Shown here one piece after another: positions 52,975-60,528 of a stretch of 64,000 nt of DNA. The position numbers were made by a program, and so were the translations under genes. Position 1 is the first letter of the stretch. Each line of letters begins with the position of its first letter. The notes beneath the pieces are model-generated. The model did no database searches. It was not told where the DNA came from and saw only the letters and a list, made by a program, of their open reading frames with translations. Source of the stretch: Pseudomonadota bacterium. GTDB taxonomy: Bacteria; Pseudomonadota; Gammaproteobacteria; Steroidobacterales; Steroidobacteraceae. The stretch covers positions 56,349-120,348 of the forward strand of contig JAJYDK010000006.1 of the NCBI GenBank assembly GCA_021777555.1, in the 5' to 3' direction.

Positions 52975-54588
52975 ATGACTGACAATTCATGGTGGCGGGG
53001 GGCGGTGATCTATCAGATCTATCCGCGTAGCTTTCTCGACAGCAACGGCGATGGAGTCGGCGACCTGCCCGGCATCGCACGCAGGCTCGACTACGTCGCG
53101 AGCCTGGGCGTCGATGCCATCTGGGTATCCCCGTTCTTCAAGTCTCCGATGGCGGACTTCGGCTACGACGTGTCGGACTTCCGCGCGGTGGATCCGCTGT
53201 TCGGCGGTCTTGCGGACTTCGACCGGCTGGTCGGCGAGGCGCACCGCCTTGGCCTCAGGGTGATGATCGACCAGGTGATGAGCCATACCTCGGCCGAGCA
53301 TCCCTGGTTCCTCGAGAGCCGCGAGAGCCGGACCAATCCCAAGGCGGACTGGTACGTGTGGGCCGACCCGCGCGATGACGGCTCGCCTCCCAACAACTGG
53401 CAGTCCCTTTTCGGAGGTCCGGCGTGGCGCTGGGAGCCCCGGCGCCGCCAGTACTATCTGCACAATTTCCTCGATTCGCAGCCGGACCTCAATTTCCACA
53501 ATCCCGGGGTGCCGGCGGCGATGCTCGAGAACCTCCGGTTCTGGCTCGACCGGGGCATCGACGGTGTGCGCCTGGATGCGATCAATTTCTGCTATCACGA
53601 CCGCCTGCTGCGCGACAACCCGGCGAAACCCGAGACCGAGCGCTGCGGCCGCGGCTTCAGTCCCGACAATCCCTACGCCTACCAATATCACTGGTACAAC
53701 AACACCCAGCCGGAGAACCTGGCCCTCATCGAGCGCATTCGCGCGCTCCTCGATGCCTACCCCGGCACGGCCGCGCTCGGGGAGATCTCCTCCGAGGACT
53801 CCCTCGCGACCATGGCCGAGTACGTCGGCGAGCGGCGGCTGCACATGGCCTACTCCTTCGAGCTGCTGACCGAGGAGTACGGCGCCATCCATATCCGCGA
53901 CACCGTCGAGGCGCTCGAGCGGCAGATGCCGCGGGGATGGCCGTGCTGGACCATCTCCAATCACGATGTGGCCCGCGTGCTCACCCGCTGGGGCGGAACC
54001 AATGGCTCGCCGCGGATGGCGACCATGCTGAGCGCCATGGCCTGCTCGCTGCGCGGCTCGGTGTGTGTCTACCAGGGCGAGGAGCTCGGGCTGCCCGAGG
54101 CCGGCGTGCCGTTCGAGGCGATGCGCGATCCCTTCGGCATCGCCTTCTGGCCCAACTTCAAGGGCCGCGACGGCTGCCGCACGCCCATGCCGTGGCGGGA
54201 CAGCCCGGACGGGGGCTTCAGCACCGCCACGCCCTGGCTGCCCATCCCTCCCGAGCACCTGGCGCTGGCCGTCTCGAGGCAGGAGTCCGAAGCCGACTCG
54301 CCGCTCAATGGCTTTCGGCGCTTCCTGCGCTGGCGCCACGGCCAGCCCGCGCTGCGCTGGGGCGACATTCGATTCATCCCGCTGCCCGAGCCACTGCTCG
54401 CCTTCACGCGTCACGCCGGGGACCACGCCCTGCTCACGGTCCTCAATCTCTCCGGTGAGGCCCGGCAGGCCCGGCTGCCCGAGCTCGGCACGCCACGGCC
54501 GCTGACGGGGCATGGCCTGCCCGCGGGAAGGCTCGATGGCCTCGTGGCGCACCTTCCGGCGTACGGCGCTCTGTTCGCGCAGCTCTAG
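52975..54588 (+). CDS. GH13 alpha-glucosidase, cytoplasmic
   Basis: 537 residues from the ATG at 52975, the length usual for this group; ATGs at 52951 and 52954 are in frame but give a non-conserved extension. No signal peptide. The family start WWRGAVIYQIYPRSFLDSNG, the catalytic Asp of GIDGVRLDAIN, the Glu of ALGEISSED and the Asp of TISNHDVARVLTRWG are present. This resembles the Xanthomonas/Caulobacter alpha-glucosidases that split maltose and transfer glucose. It would finish degradation of imported sugar. Two operators lie close upstream and the LacI gene follows. Confidence 0.94.
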   Translation: MTDNSWWRGAVIYQIYPRSFLDSNGDGVGDLPGIARRLDYVASLGVDAIWVSPFFKSPMADFGYDVSDFRAVDPLFGGLADFDRLVGEAHRLGLRVMIDQVMSHTSAEHPWFLESRESRTNPKADWYVWADPRDDGSPPNNWQSLFGGPAWRWEPRRRQYYLHNFLDSQPDLNFHNPGVPAAMLENLRFWLDRGIDGVRLDAINFCYHDRLLRDNPAKPETERCGRGFSPDNPYAYQYHWYNNTQPENLALIERIRALLDAYPGTAALGEISSEDSLATMAEYVGERRLHMAYSFELLTEEYGAIHIRDTVEALERQMPRGWPCWTISNHDVARVLTRWGGTNGSPRMATMLSAMACSLRGSVCVYQGEELGLPEAGVPFEAMRDPFGIAFWPNFKGRDGCRTPMPWRDSPDGGFSTATPWLPIPPEHLALAVSRQESEADSPLNGFRRFLRWRHGQPALRWGDIRFIPLPEPLLAFTRHAGDHALLTVLNLSGEARQARLPELGTPRPLTGHGLPAGRLDGLVAHLPAYGALFAQL

Positions 54589-54639
54589 AGCGGCCCAGGC
54601 ATCGATCCGGGGCCGCTCCGCACCCGGCTCATCGGGTGC
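54589..54639 (+). terminator. two hairpins after the alpha-glucosidase
   Basis: AGCGGCCC (54589) pairs with GGGCCGCT (ending 54617), and GCACCCG pairs with CGGGTGC (54620-54639). The second is followed by cgcgccatttgttg, only moderately T-rich. Together they could separate the glucosidase message from that of the regulator. Confidence 0.45.
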
Positions 54640-54648
54640 CGCGCCATT

Positions 54649-54666
54649 TGTTGCACATTTGCAACA
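54649..54666. promoter_or_regulatory. perfect palindrome upstream of the LacI gene
   Basis: TGTTGCA and TGCAACA flank CATT. The arms are exact over seven bases. It sits 9 nt upstream of the proposed -35 element of the regulator gene. It differs from the ATACGTAT operators, so a different protein, or a second mode of binding, may act here. Confidence 0.55.
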
Positions 54667-54675
54667 GAATGGATT

Positions 54676-54704
54676 TTGGGCAACAGCGAGGGATGACTTA
54701 AACT
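54676..54704 (+). promoter_or_regulatory. promoter of the LacI-family gene
   Basis: TTGGGC (54676-54681) and TAAACT (54699-54704) with exactly 17 nt between them, in an AT-richer patch than the surroundings. The start point would be about 115 nt before the chosen start codon. Confidence 0.5.
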
Positions 54705-54826
54705 AGCCCGGTGGCGAGAAAATTGGAGGGGGCGGCCGATGGGCCGTAAGCATGCAGGGGCGGAGCGCTTCGGCGACCGCCAATTCGATAGCAGGCACAC
54801 CGCGCGCCCGGGCGGGGGTGCCGCGC

Positions 54827-55888
54827 ATGCGTGACAAGCGCCGCAAGGCCAACTCCTGGGACATCGCTCACCTGGCCGGCGTCTCCCAATCGACCGTATC
54901 CCGGGCACTGCGCGGAGACCCGATGGTTTCGGCCACCACGCGCGAGCGCATCCTGGCTGTGGCCCGCCAGCTCAACTATCACGTCGACAAGAACGCTTCG
55001 AGCCTGCGCCGCCAGCATACGGGCACCCTGGCGCTGCTGTTCTTCGAGGATCCGACGGCCGATGACTCGGCCATCAACCCCTTCTTCCACACCATGCTGG
55101 GCTCGATCATCCGGGCGTGCTCGCGGGAAGGGTATGACCTGCTGGTCTCCTTCCAGGATCTGCTGCGCGACTGGCTGGCCGATTACGAGGACAGCCACAA
55201 GGCCGACGGCATCATCCTGCTCGGCTACGGCGACTATCTCGCCTACCGCGGCCGGCTCGAGGCGCTGATCGAGCATGGAGCACACCTCGTGCGCTGGGGC
55301 CAGGTGCTGCCCGATCACCCGGGGGTCTCGATCGGTTGCGACAATTTCGCCGGCGGACGGCTGGCTGCCGAGCATCTGCTGTCGCTCGGCCGGCGGCGCA
55401 TTGCCTTCGTCGGAGAAAGCGCGCCCTCGGCACCGGAGATGGAAGACCGCCACCGCGGCTACCGCGAGGCGTTGATCGAGGCCGGCCTGACTCCCGACCC
55501 GCAGCTGCAGGTGGCCGCCGTCTCGACCGAGGCCTCCGGAAGCGAAGGTCTGCGCAAGCTGCTCGAGCGCGGTGTCGAGTTCGATTCGGTGTTCGGCGCG
55601 AGCGACCTCATTGCCATCGGCGCGCTGAGCGCGCTGCGCACCGCCGGCCGCAGAGTGCCGGAAGACGTCTCCGTCGTCGGGTTCGACGGCATCCCCATGG
55701 GCGCGGTCACCCGGCCGTCGCTGACCACGGTGGCCCAGGACACCAAGCGCGCCGGAGAGGCCCTGATCGCGAGCCTGATCCACCAGATCAACGGTCGCCC
55801 GGTGGACAACATGATCCTGCCGCCGCGCCTGGTGGTCCGCGAGTCCTGCGGCGGCGGCGCCACGATCGATCTCACCCCGACCGCATGA
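54827..55888 (+). CDS. LacI-family transcriptional regulator of the glucan locus
   Basis: 353 residues from the ATG at 54827 after GGGGGTG; an in-frame start at 54752 adds 25 non-conserved residues. The N-terminal helix-turn-helix with hinge reads WDIAHLAGVSQSTVSRALRG ... ATTRERILAVARQLNYHVD. A periplasmic-binding-fold sensor domain follows (VSIGCDNFAGGRLAAEHLL, VPEDVSVVGFDGIPMG). LacI proteins bind palindromes with central CG, as in the four ATACGTAT sites of this locus, so it is the likely regulator, with a malto-oligosaccharide or glucose inducer. The next gene overlaps its stop in ATGA. Confidence 0.92.
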   Translation: MRDKRRKANSWDIAHLAGVSQSTVSRALRGDPMVSATTRERILAVARQLNYHVDKNASSLRRQHTGTLALLFFEDPTADDSAINPFFHTMLGSIIRACSREGYDLLVSFQDLLRDWLADYEDSHKADGIILLGYGDYLAYRGRLEALIEHGAHLVRWGQVLPDHPGVSIGCDNFAGGRLAAEHLLSLGRRRIAFVGESAPSAPEMEDRHRGYREALIEAGLTPDPQLQVAAVSTEASGSEGLRKLLERGVEFDSVFGASDLIAIGALSALRTAGRRVPEDVSVVGFDGIPMGAVTRPSLTTVAQDTKRAGEALIASLIHQINGRPVDNMILPPRLVVRESCGGGATIDLTPTA

Positions 55889-56388
55889 AACACACCTACC
55901 TCTACGAGCCGGGAGTCTGGACGGGCGCAGGAACGTTCTGGAGGGAGGACGGGGAGCCGCTGGCGGCGGAGTCCCGGACGGAGATCGCGCATCAGGACGG
56001 ATGTTGGTTGATCTGCGGCATCCTGAAGGTTCTCGGCGCGCCGCCCGTGGAATTCCTCACCGCCTGCACGATCGAGCCGCCCGGCCGCAAAGGGGCGTGC
56101 CTCAAGTGGACGTCCGAGAACGCCACCCTGGGCAAGCTCCACGGCACGTATTCCGTGCTGGAGAAATCGATCATGTCGGTCTACCGGTGCGCCCCTTCGG
56201 GCTATCACGGCGCGGAGCACTACGGCCGGATAGACCATGGCACCTATCAGGCCTCGGGCGTGCTGCTGCTCGAGGAGCGGCGGCTGTCCTCGTGGGAGCT
56301 GCTGCTCAGACGCGTGACAGGAGGAACTGGGTCGTCGGGATGTAGTGATCGATCAGCAACGCCGCGAACAGCCACATCAGGTAGCTGA
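55885..56388 (+). CDS. unrecognised 167-residue protein coupled to the LacI gene
   Basis: The ATG at 55885 overlaps the LacI stop by four bases. No signal peptide. The sequence alternates short polar and aromatic strands (YEPGVWTGAGTFWREDGEPL, GCWLICGILKVLG, ASGVLLLEERRLSSWELLLRR) and looks like an all-beta barrel, possibly calycin-like. I cannot name the family. The last 27 residues, after about residue 140, are low-complexity Ser/Thr/Arg and are encoded antisense to the end of ctaB, so they may be an extension gained by loss of an earlier stop. Confidence 0.7.
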   Translation: MKHTYLYEPGVWTGAGTFWREDGEPLAAESRTEIAHQDGCWLICGILKVLGAPPVEFLTACTIEPPGRKGACLKWTSENATLGKLHGTYSVLEKSIMSVYRCAPSGYHGAEHYGRIDHGTYQASGVLLLEERRLSSWELLLRRVTGGTGSSGCSDRSATPRTATSGS

Positions 56389-57226
56389 TCGAGTAGCGGA
56401 ACAGCCGCATCGGCAGCTGCGGACGCGGCCTGAACTGCAGCCGCAAGGCGTAGTAGAGGAAGCGCAGATCGAGCGCGAGCGCCGATACCAGGTAGATGAG
56501 TCCGCTCATGCCGGTGATGAACGGCATGAGCGTCACCAGAACGAGCAGCACCGAGTACAGCAGGATCTGCAGCCGGGTGTGCTCGACACCGTGCGTGACC
56601 GGCAGCATGGGAATGCCGACGCGAGCGTATTCGTCCTTGCGTGCGATCGCGAGCGCCCAGAAGTGCGGCGGCGTCCACACGAAGATGATCAGGAAGAGCA
56701 GCAGCGCGTGCGGATCTATGGTGTTGGTCACCGCCGCCCAGCCGAGGATCGGCGGCGCCGCGCCCGCCGCTCCACCGATCACGATGTTCTGCGGGGTCGC
56801 GCGCTTCAGCCACGCGGTGTAGATGACGGCATAACCGATGAGTGACGCGAAGGTGAGCAGCGCCGTCAGCGGATTCACCAGGAACGAGAGGATGATCATG
56901 GCCAGCAGGCCGAGCCCGCCCGCGAACATCAGGGCGTTGCGCTCCGTCAGCCGACCCCTCGGCAGCGGGCGCGAGCGCGTACGCGTCATCTGCTCATCGA
57001 TGCGCCGATCGAGCACGTGATTGACGGCCGCCGCGCAGGCGGAGGCGAGGCCGATGCCGAGCGTGCCGAAAAACACCGCGCGCAGCGGCGGCCAGCCGGG
57101 GCTCGCGAGCAGTGTGCCGACGAGCGCCGTGAAGGTGATGAGCGCGCAGATGCGCGGCTTGGTCAACTCCAGGTATTGCCGCCACGATGTGGGCCTGACG
57201 CCCGCCCATTCCGAGATCGTCGTCAC
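56306..57226 (-). CDS. ctaB: protoheme IX farnesyltransferase (heme O synthase)
   Basis: 306 residues from GTG at 57226, preceded by GGGGGCGG; a TTG at 57253 would overlap ctaA. Nine or so membrane helices. The prenyltransferase motif NHVLDRRIDEQMTRTRSRPLPRG is at about 80-100 and the YTAWLKRATPQNIVIGGAAGA segment follows. It adds a farnesyl tail to heme B, the step before heme A. It is the last gene of the cox cluster and overlaps the 167-residue gene on the other strand by 83 nt. Confidence 0.95.
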   Translation of the reverse strand: MTTISEWAGVRPTSWRQYLELTKPRICALITFTALVGTLLASPGWPPLRAVFFGTLGIGLASACAAAVNHVLDRRIDEQMTRTRSRPLPRGRLTERNALMFAGGLGLLAMIILSFLVNPLTALLTFASLIGYAVIYTAWLKRATPQNIVIGGAAGAAPPILGWAAVTNTIDPHALLLFLIIFVWTPPHFWALAIARKDEYARVGIPMLPVTHGVEHTRLQILLYSVLLVLVTLMPFITGMSGLIYLVSALALDLRFLYYALRLQFRPRPQLPMRLFRYSISYLMWLFAALLIDHYIPTTQFLLSRV

Positions 57227-57239
57227 CGCGCCGCCCCCG

Positions 57240-58274
57240 TTAGGCCTGCGCAAGGCGCATCGCGCGCAGCTTGTGCACGAGGGCCAGCGCCGCCATCAGC
57301 AGCAGCGCCGCCCCGGCCGTGTGCGCGGTGGTGATCCCGAGCGGAAAGGCCCTCAGGACCATGGAAATCCCGATGGCGAGCTGCAGGATGAGTGCGACCA
57401 GCACCGCGCAGGCGTACCCGCGCGCCTCGAGCAGCGCCCGCCGGCTGATGACGTACAACGACGCCGCGCCCAGCGCCAGGGTCACCGCGAGCGCGCCCAA
57501 TCGATGCGTGAGATGGATGGCGACCCGGGCCGCGTTGGGCAGGATTCCGCCCTGGTAGTCGACCCAGAGACCCCGCCACAACACGAAGGCGTCGCGAAAG
57601 TCGGCATGCGGCCACCACGCGCCCTGGCAGGTCGGGAAGTCCGGGCAGGCGTAGGCGGCGTAATTGGCGCTGGTCCAGGCGCCGAGGAAAAACTGCACCG
57701 CGAGCACCGCAAGTCCCAGGACGGACAGCCCATACGCGAGCCGCAACGGCCCGGTGGCCTCGGCGCGGCCGGAGCCGGGCATCGGCGCGCGCTGCAGCGC
57801 CAGCCACAGCCACCACAGCAGCGCGAGCGTCGTCATTCCGAAAATCAGGTGCAGCGTCACGATCAGAGGCTTCAGCAGCCACGTCACGGTCCACATGCCG
57901 AGCACGGCCTGGACGATGACCGTGGCGAAGAGCAGCAGGCCATACCCCACCCCGACGATCTGCCCGCGCGATGCAATGGCGAGCGCCGAGATCACGATGA
58001 TGATGAGCCCGAGGGTGCCGGCGGCGTACCGATGAATCATCTCGTGCCAGGCGCGTCCGACGTTGAGCGGGCGGCCGGGGAAGCGCGCCTGGGCGGTCGG
58101 GCTGTCCGCGGCGCCCACGGGCGTGATGTGGCCGTAGCATTCCGGCCAGTCCGGGCAGCTGATGCCCGCGTTCGTCAAGCGGGTGTAGGCGCCAAGCACG
58201 ATGACCCCGAAGCACAGCAGCACCCCGGCGAGCGACAGGCCTCGAATCCAGCGGTTGACGAATACGGGGATCAA
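57240..58274 (-). CDS. ctaA: heme A synthase
   Basis: 344 residues, eight membrane helices in two related halves. The start is TTG at 58274 with GGAG seven bases upstream; there is no ATG nearby. Heme-binding His residues are in WHEMIHRYAAG, TLHLIFGM and HLTHRLGAL; the CPDWPECYG and CPDFPTCQG Cys pairs of the COX15/CtaA class are present. It oxidises heme O to heme A for the aa3 oxidase. ctaB follows 13 nt later. Confidence 0.94.
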   Translation of the reverse strand: MIPVFVNRWIRGLSLAGVLLCFGVIVLGAYTRLTNAGISCPDWPECYGHITPVGAADSPTAQARFPGRPLNVGRAWHEMIHRYAAGTLGLIIIVISALAIASRGQIVGVGYGLLLFATVIVQAVLGMWTVTWLLKPLIVTLHLIFGMTTLALLWWLWLALQRAPMPGSGRAEATGPLRLAYGLSVLGLAVLAVQFFLGAWTSANYAAYACPDFPTCQGAWWPHADFRDAFVLWRGLWVDYQGGILPNAARVAIHLTHRLGALAVTLALGAASLYVISRRALLEARGYACAVLVALILQLAIGISMVLRAFPLGITTAHTAGAALLLMAALALVHKLRAMRLAQA

Positions 58275-58357
58275 AATTCGGCTCCAGTGCGCCAGGAAAG
58301 TGGGTGTGGATGTGATCTCGGGTGCGTAATCCTAGCATCCGCACCGTACCCGGGGGC

Positions 58358-59086
58358 CTAAAGGCGCTTGAAGCCGAGCGCCGCCCAGATCACGAGCGCC
58401 GCCGCCGCGAACGCCCACCATTGGACGGCATAGCCCCAGTTCTCCAGCGCCGGTATGCCCGGCGGGCTCCAGTCGCGCACATAGCCCGAAGGCGCCCCCG
58501 GATCGAGCAGCAGGATGCGCCCCTCCACCGGATGCCCGAGAGCGGCGGCCAGCTGCGTGGCGGTGGGGAAGCTGGTCACCCTGGGCCACGGGCCGATGGA
58601 GGCGGGCGGCACCCGGCCGAACGAGAGTCCCGATGCGGGCAGGCGGCCGACGCGCCCGGTCACCGTCACCCGCCCGGTCACCCCCAGCGAGACCTGCGGC
58701 AGGCGGGCGCGATTGCCGGTGAAGGCCACCCAGCCGCGGTCGACGAGCACGATGTCTCCCCCGGGGCGGCGCAGTGGAGTGAGCACCTGATACCCGTCGA
58801 TCCCACCCTGGAGACTGTTGTCGAGCAGGAACTGGTGAGCGCCGTCATAGCGCCCGGTGATGCGGACGCGTTGGTAGAGAGGCTCCCCCCCAAGGGGAGC
58901 CCCACCGAGCGCCACCACCCGGTCGGCACCGAGTCTGAAACGCTCGAACTGGGCGCTGCGCGCATCGCCCATGCGCCACTGCCAGCGGCCGAGAAACAGA
59001 AAGACGGCCATCAACAGGAGCATGAGCACCGTCAGCGCAGGCGAAGGCGCGAAGACGCGGTGGCGGAGACGCAGGTGAAATTGCAT
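58358..59086 (-). CDS. SURF1-family cytochrome oxidase assembly protein
   Basis: 242 residues from the ATG at 59086. Two membrane helices bracket a periplasmic domain: MLLLMAVFLFLGRWQWRM near the N-terminus and ENWGYAVQWWAFAAAALVIWAALGF at the end, with LLDNSLQGGIDGYQVLTPL and VLVDRGWVAF between. SURF1 helps deliver heme A to subunit I. It diverges from the DUF2909 gene with 37 nt between starts. Confidence 0.93.
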   Translation of the reverse strand: MQFHLRLRHRVFAPSPALTVLMLLLMAVFLFLGRWQWRMGDARSAQFERFRLGADRVVALGGAPLGGEPLYQRVRITGRYDGAHQFLLDNSLQGGIDGYQVLTPLRRPGGDIVLVDRGWVAFTGNRARLPQVSLGVTGRVTVTGRVGRLPASGLSFGRVPPASIGPWPRVTSFPTATQLAAALGHPVEGRILLLDPGAPSGYVRDWSPPGIPALENWGYAVQWWAFAAAALVIWAALGFKRL

Positions 59087-59123
59087 GGTGACGATCGGGT
59101 GGTCCTTGGCGCAATATGGTGCC

Positions 59124-59345
59124 ATGCCACCCTTGATTCGGCTGCTGGTCATCCTCGCCCTCGGCGCCATCATCGCGAGTCTCGGCTCGGCGCTGTTTCA
59201 CCTGTCGCGCGGCACGGGCGAGGACTCGCGCAAGATGGCGCGCGCGCTCACCCTGCGCATCGCGCTGTCCCTCGGGCTGTTCGCGCTGCTGATGGTCGCG
59301 TGGTACGCGGGGCTGATCACGCCCCACGCGGCCATACCCAATTGA
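59124..59345 (+). CDS. DUF2909 twin-transmembrane protein
   Basis: 73 residues: two hydrophobic helices (LIRLLVILALGAIIASLGSALF and IALSLGLFALLMVAWYAGLI) joined by a charged loop with GTGEDSRKMARALTLR. This pattern is the DUF2909 family, nearly always found in cytochrome oxidase clusters. Its function is unknown; an assembly role is inferred. It is the only gene of the cluster on the plus strand. Confidence 0.88.
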   Translation: MPPLIRLLVILALGAIIASLGSALFHLSRGTGEDSRKMARALTLRIALSLGLFALLMVAWYAGLITPHAAIPN

Positions 59346-59455
59346 TGCGCCGCGCGCAGGGCAGGCCGCCAGGGGGGTGAACGCCCGGGCGGACGATGGG
59401 GCGATGGATGGATGCTCGTACCCGGGATCGCCAGGCGAACCCGGTACGCAACTCA

Positions 59456-60331
59456 TCAAAGCCAGTAGACGAAGATAAACAGGCAGAGCCAGACCACGTC
59501 GACGAAGTGCCAGTACCAGGAGACCGCCTCGAAGGCGAAGTGGCGCTCCGGCGTGAAATGCCCGCGCAGCACGCGGAACCAGATCACCAGCAGCATGATG
59601 GCGCCGATGGTCACGTGCAGGCCGTGGAACCCGGTGAGCATGAAGAAGGTGGTCCCGTAGATCCCGGTCGTCAGCTTCAGGTTCATGTGCATGTAGGCTT
59701 CACCGTACTCGTGCGCCTGCAGCGCGACGAAGGTGAATCCCAGCAGGAACGTCAGCGCGAGGAACAGCTTGAGCCGGCCCCGATGGCCGCTGCGCAGCGC
59801 GTGATGCGCGATGGTGACGGTGAGTCCGCTGGTGAGCAGGATGAGCGTATTCAGCGCCGCGATGCCCATCGGCGCAGAATCGAAGTGCGCACCGCCGACG
59901 TGTCCCGGGCCGTTGGTCGGCCAGGTCGCCTCGTAGTGCGGCCACAGCAGGAAATTGGTGATGGCCTTGACGCCCTGCCCACCCAGCCACGGCACCGAGA
60001 ACATGCGCGCGTAGAAGAGCGCACCGAAGAACGCGGCGAAGAACATCACCTCCGAGAAGATGAACCACATCATCGCCATGCGGAATGAGCGGTCCACGCG
60101 CAGGTTGTAGATGCCCTTCTGATTCTCCCCGACCACGGTGGAGAACCACCCGACGAAGAGAAATGCGAGCAGCAGCGGTCCCGGCAGGAGCGCCCAGGCC
60201 GGCGCCGCGCCGTCGAGGAACAGCACCGCTCCCAGCATGAGGGAGAACAGCGCCACCGCGGCGATGATCGGCCAGGGGCTGCCGTGGGGAACGTAGTAGC
60301 CGCCCTCGGCGTTTGCGTGTGCATCTGTCAT
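59456..60331 (-). CDS. ctaE: cytochrome c oxidase subunit III
   Basis: 291 residues from the ATG at 60331, seven membrane helices. Conserved phrases: YYVPHGSPWPII, WFIFSEVMFFAAFFGALFYAR, LQAHEYGEAY, MLTGFHGLHVTIG and YWHFVDVVWLCLFIFVYW. Subunit III stabilises the aa3 enzyme. The extended frame upstream of this ATG is not conserved. A 50-residue gene precedes it, where cox11 would be expected. Confidence 0.96.
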   Translation of the reverse strand: MTDAHANAEGGYYVPHGSPWPIIAAVALFSLMLGAVLFLDGAAPAWALLPGPLLLAFLFVGWFSTVVGENQKGIYNLRVDRSFRMAMMWFIFSEVMFFAAFFGALFYARMFSVPWLGGQGVKAITNFLLWPHYEATWPTNGPGHVGGAHFDSAPMGIAALNTLILLTSGLTVTIAHHALRSGHRGRLKLFLALTFLLGFTFVALQAHEYGEAYMHMNLKLTTGIYGTTFFMLTGFHGLHVTIGAIMLLVIWFRVLRGHFTPERHFAFEAVSWYWHFVDVVWLCLFIFVYWL

Positions 60332-60363
60332 GGTGTGGACTTTCCTGACTGTGTCCCGGGCAT

Positions 60364-60516
60364 TCACCGGTGCATGTGCATGAAGGTTACGATCATGTAG
60401 CCGAAGTAGACCGCCAGCGCGAGGAGCGAGACGGCCCACGTGGTGCGGCGGATCCCCCGGCGCTGCCGCACGGAGATCTCAGGCGCGGCGGAGCGCGCGG
60501 AATCTGTCGGACTCAT
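60364..60516 (-). CDS. 50-residue single-helix protein in the cox11 position
   Basis: The ATG at 60516 comes 12 nt after the ctaD stop and the TGA is at 60364; ctaE follows 32 nt later. The protein opens MSPTDSARSAAPEI, has a basic stretch VRQRRGIRRTT, one hydrophobic helix (WAVSLLALAVYFGYMIVTF) and ends MHMHR. It is too short to hold the copper-binding domain of Cox11, although topology (basic cytoplasmic end, one helix) recalls the Cox11 N-terminus. Small helices of this kind occur in other oxidase clusters as assembly or accessory subunits. The two terminal His and Met residues could bind copper; that is speculation. Confidence 0.7.
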   Translation of the reverse strand: MSPTDSARSAAPEISVRQRRGIRRTTWAVSLLALAVYFGYMIVTFMHMHR

Positions 60517-60528
60517 GCGGATCCGCCC

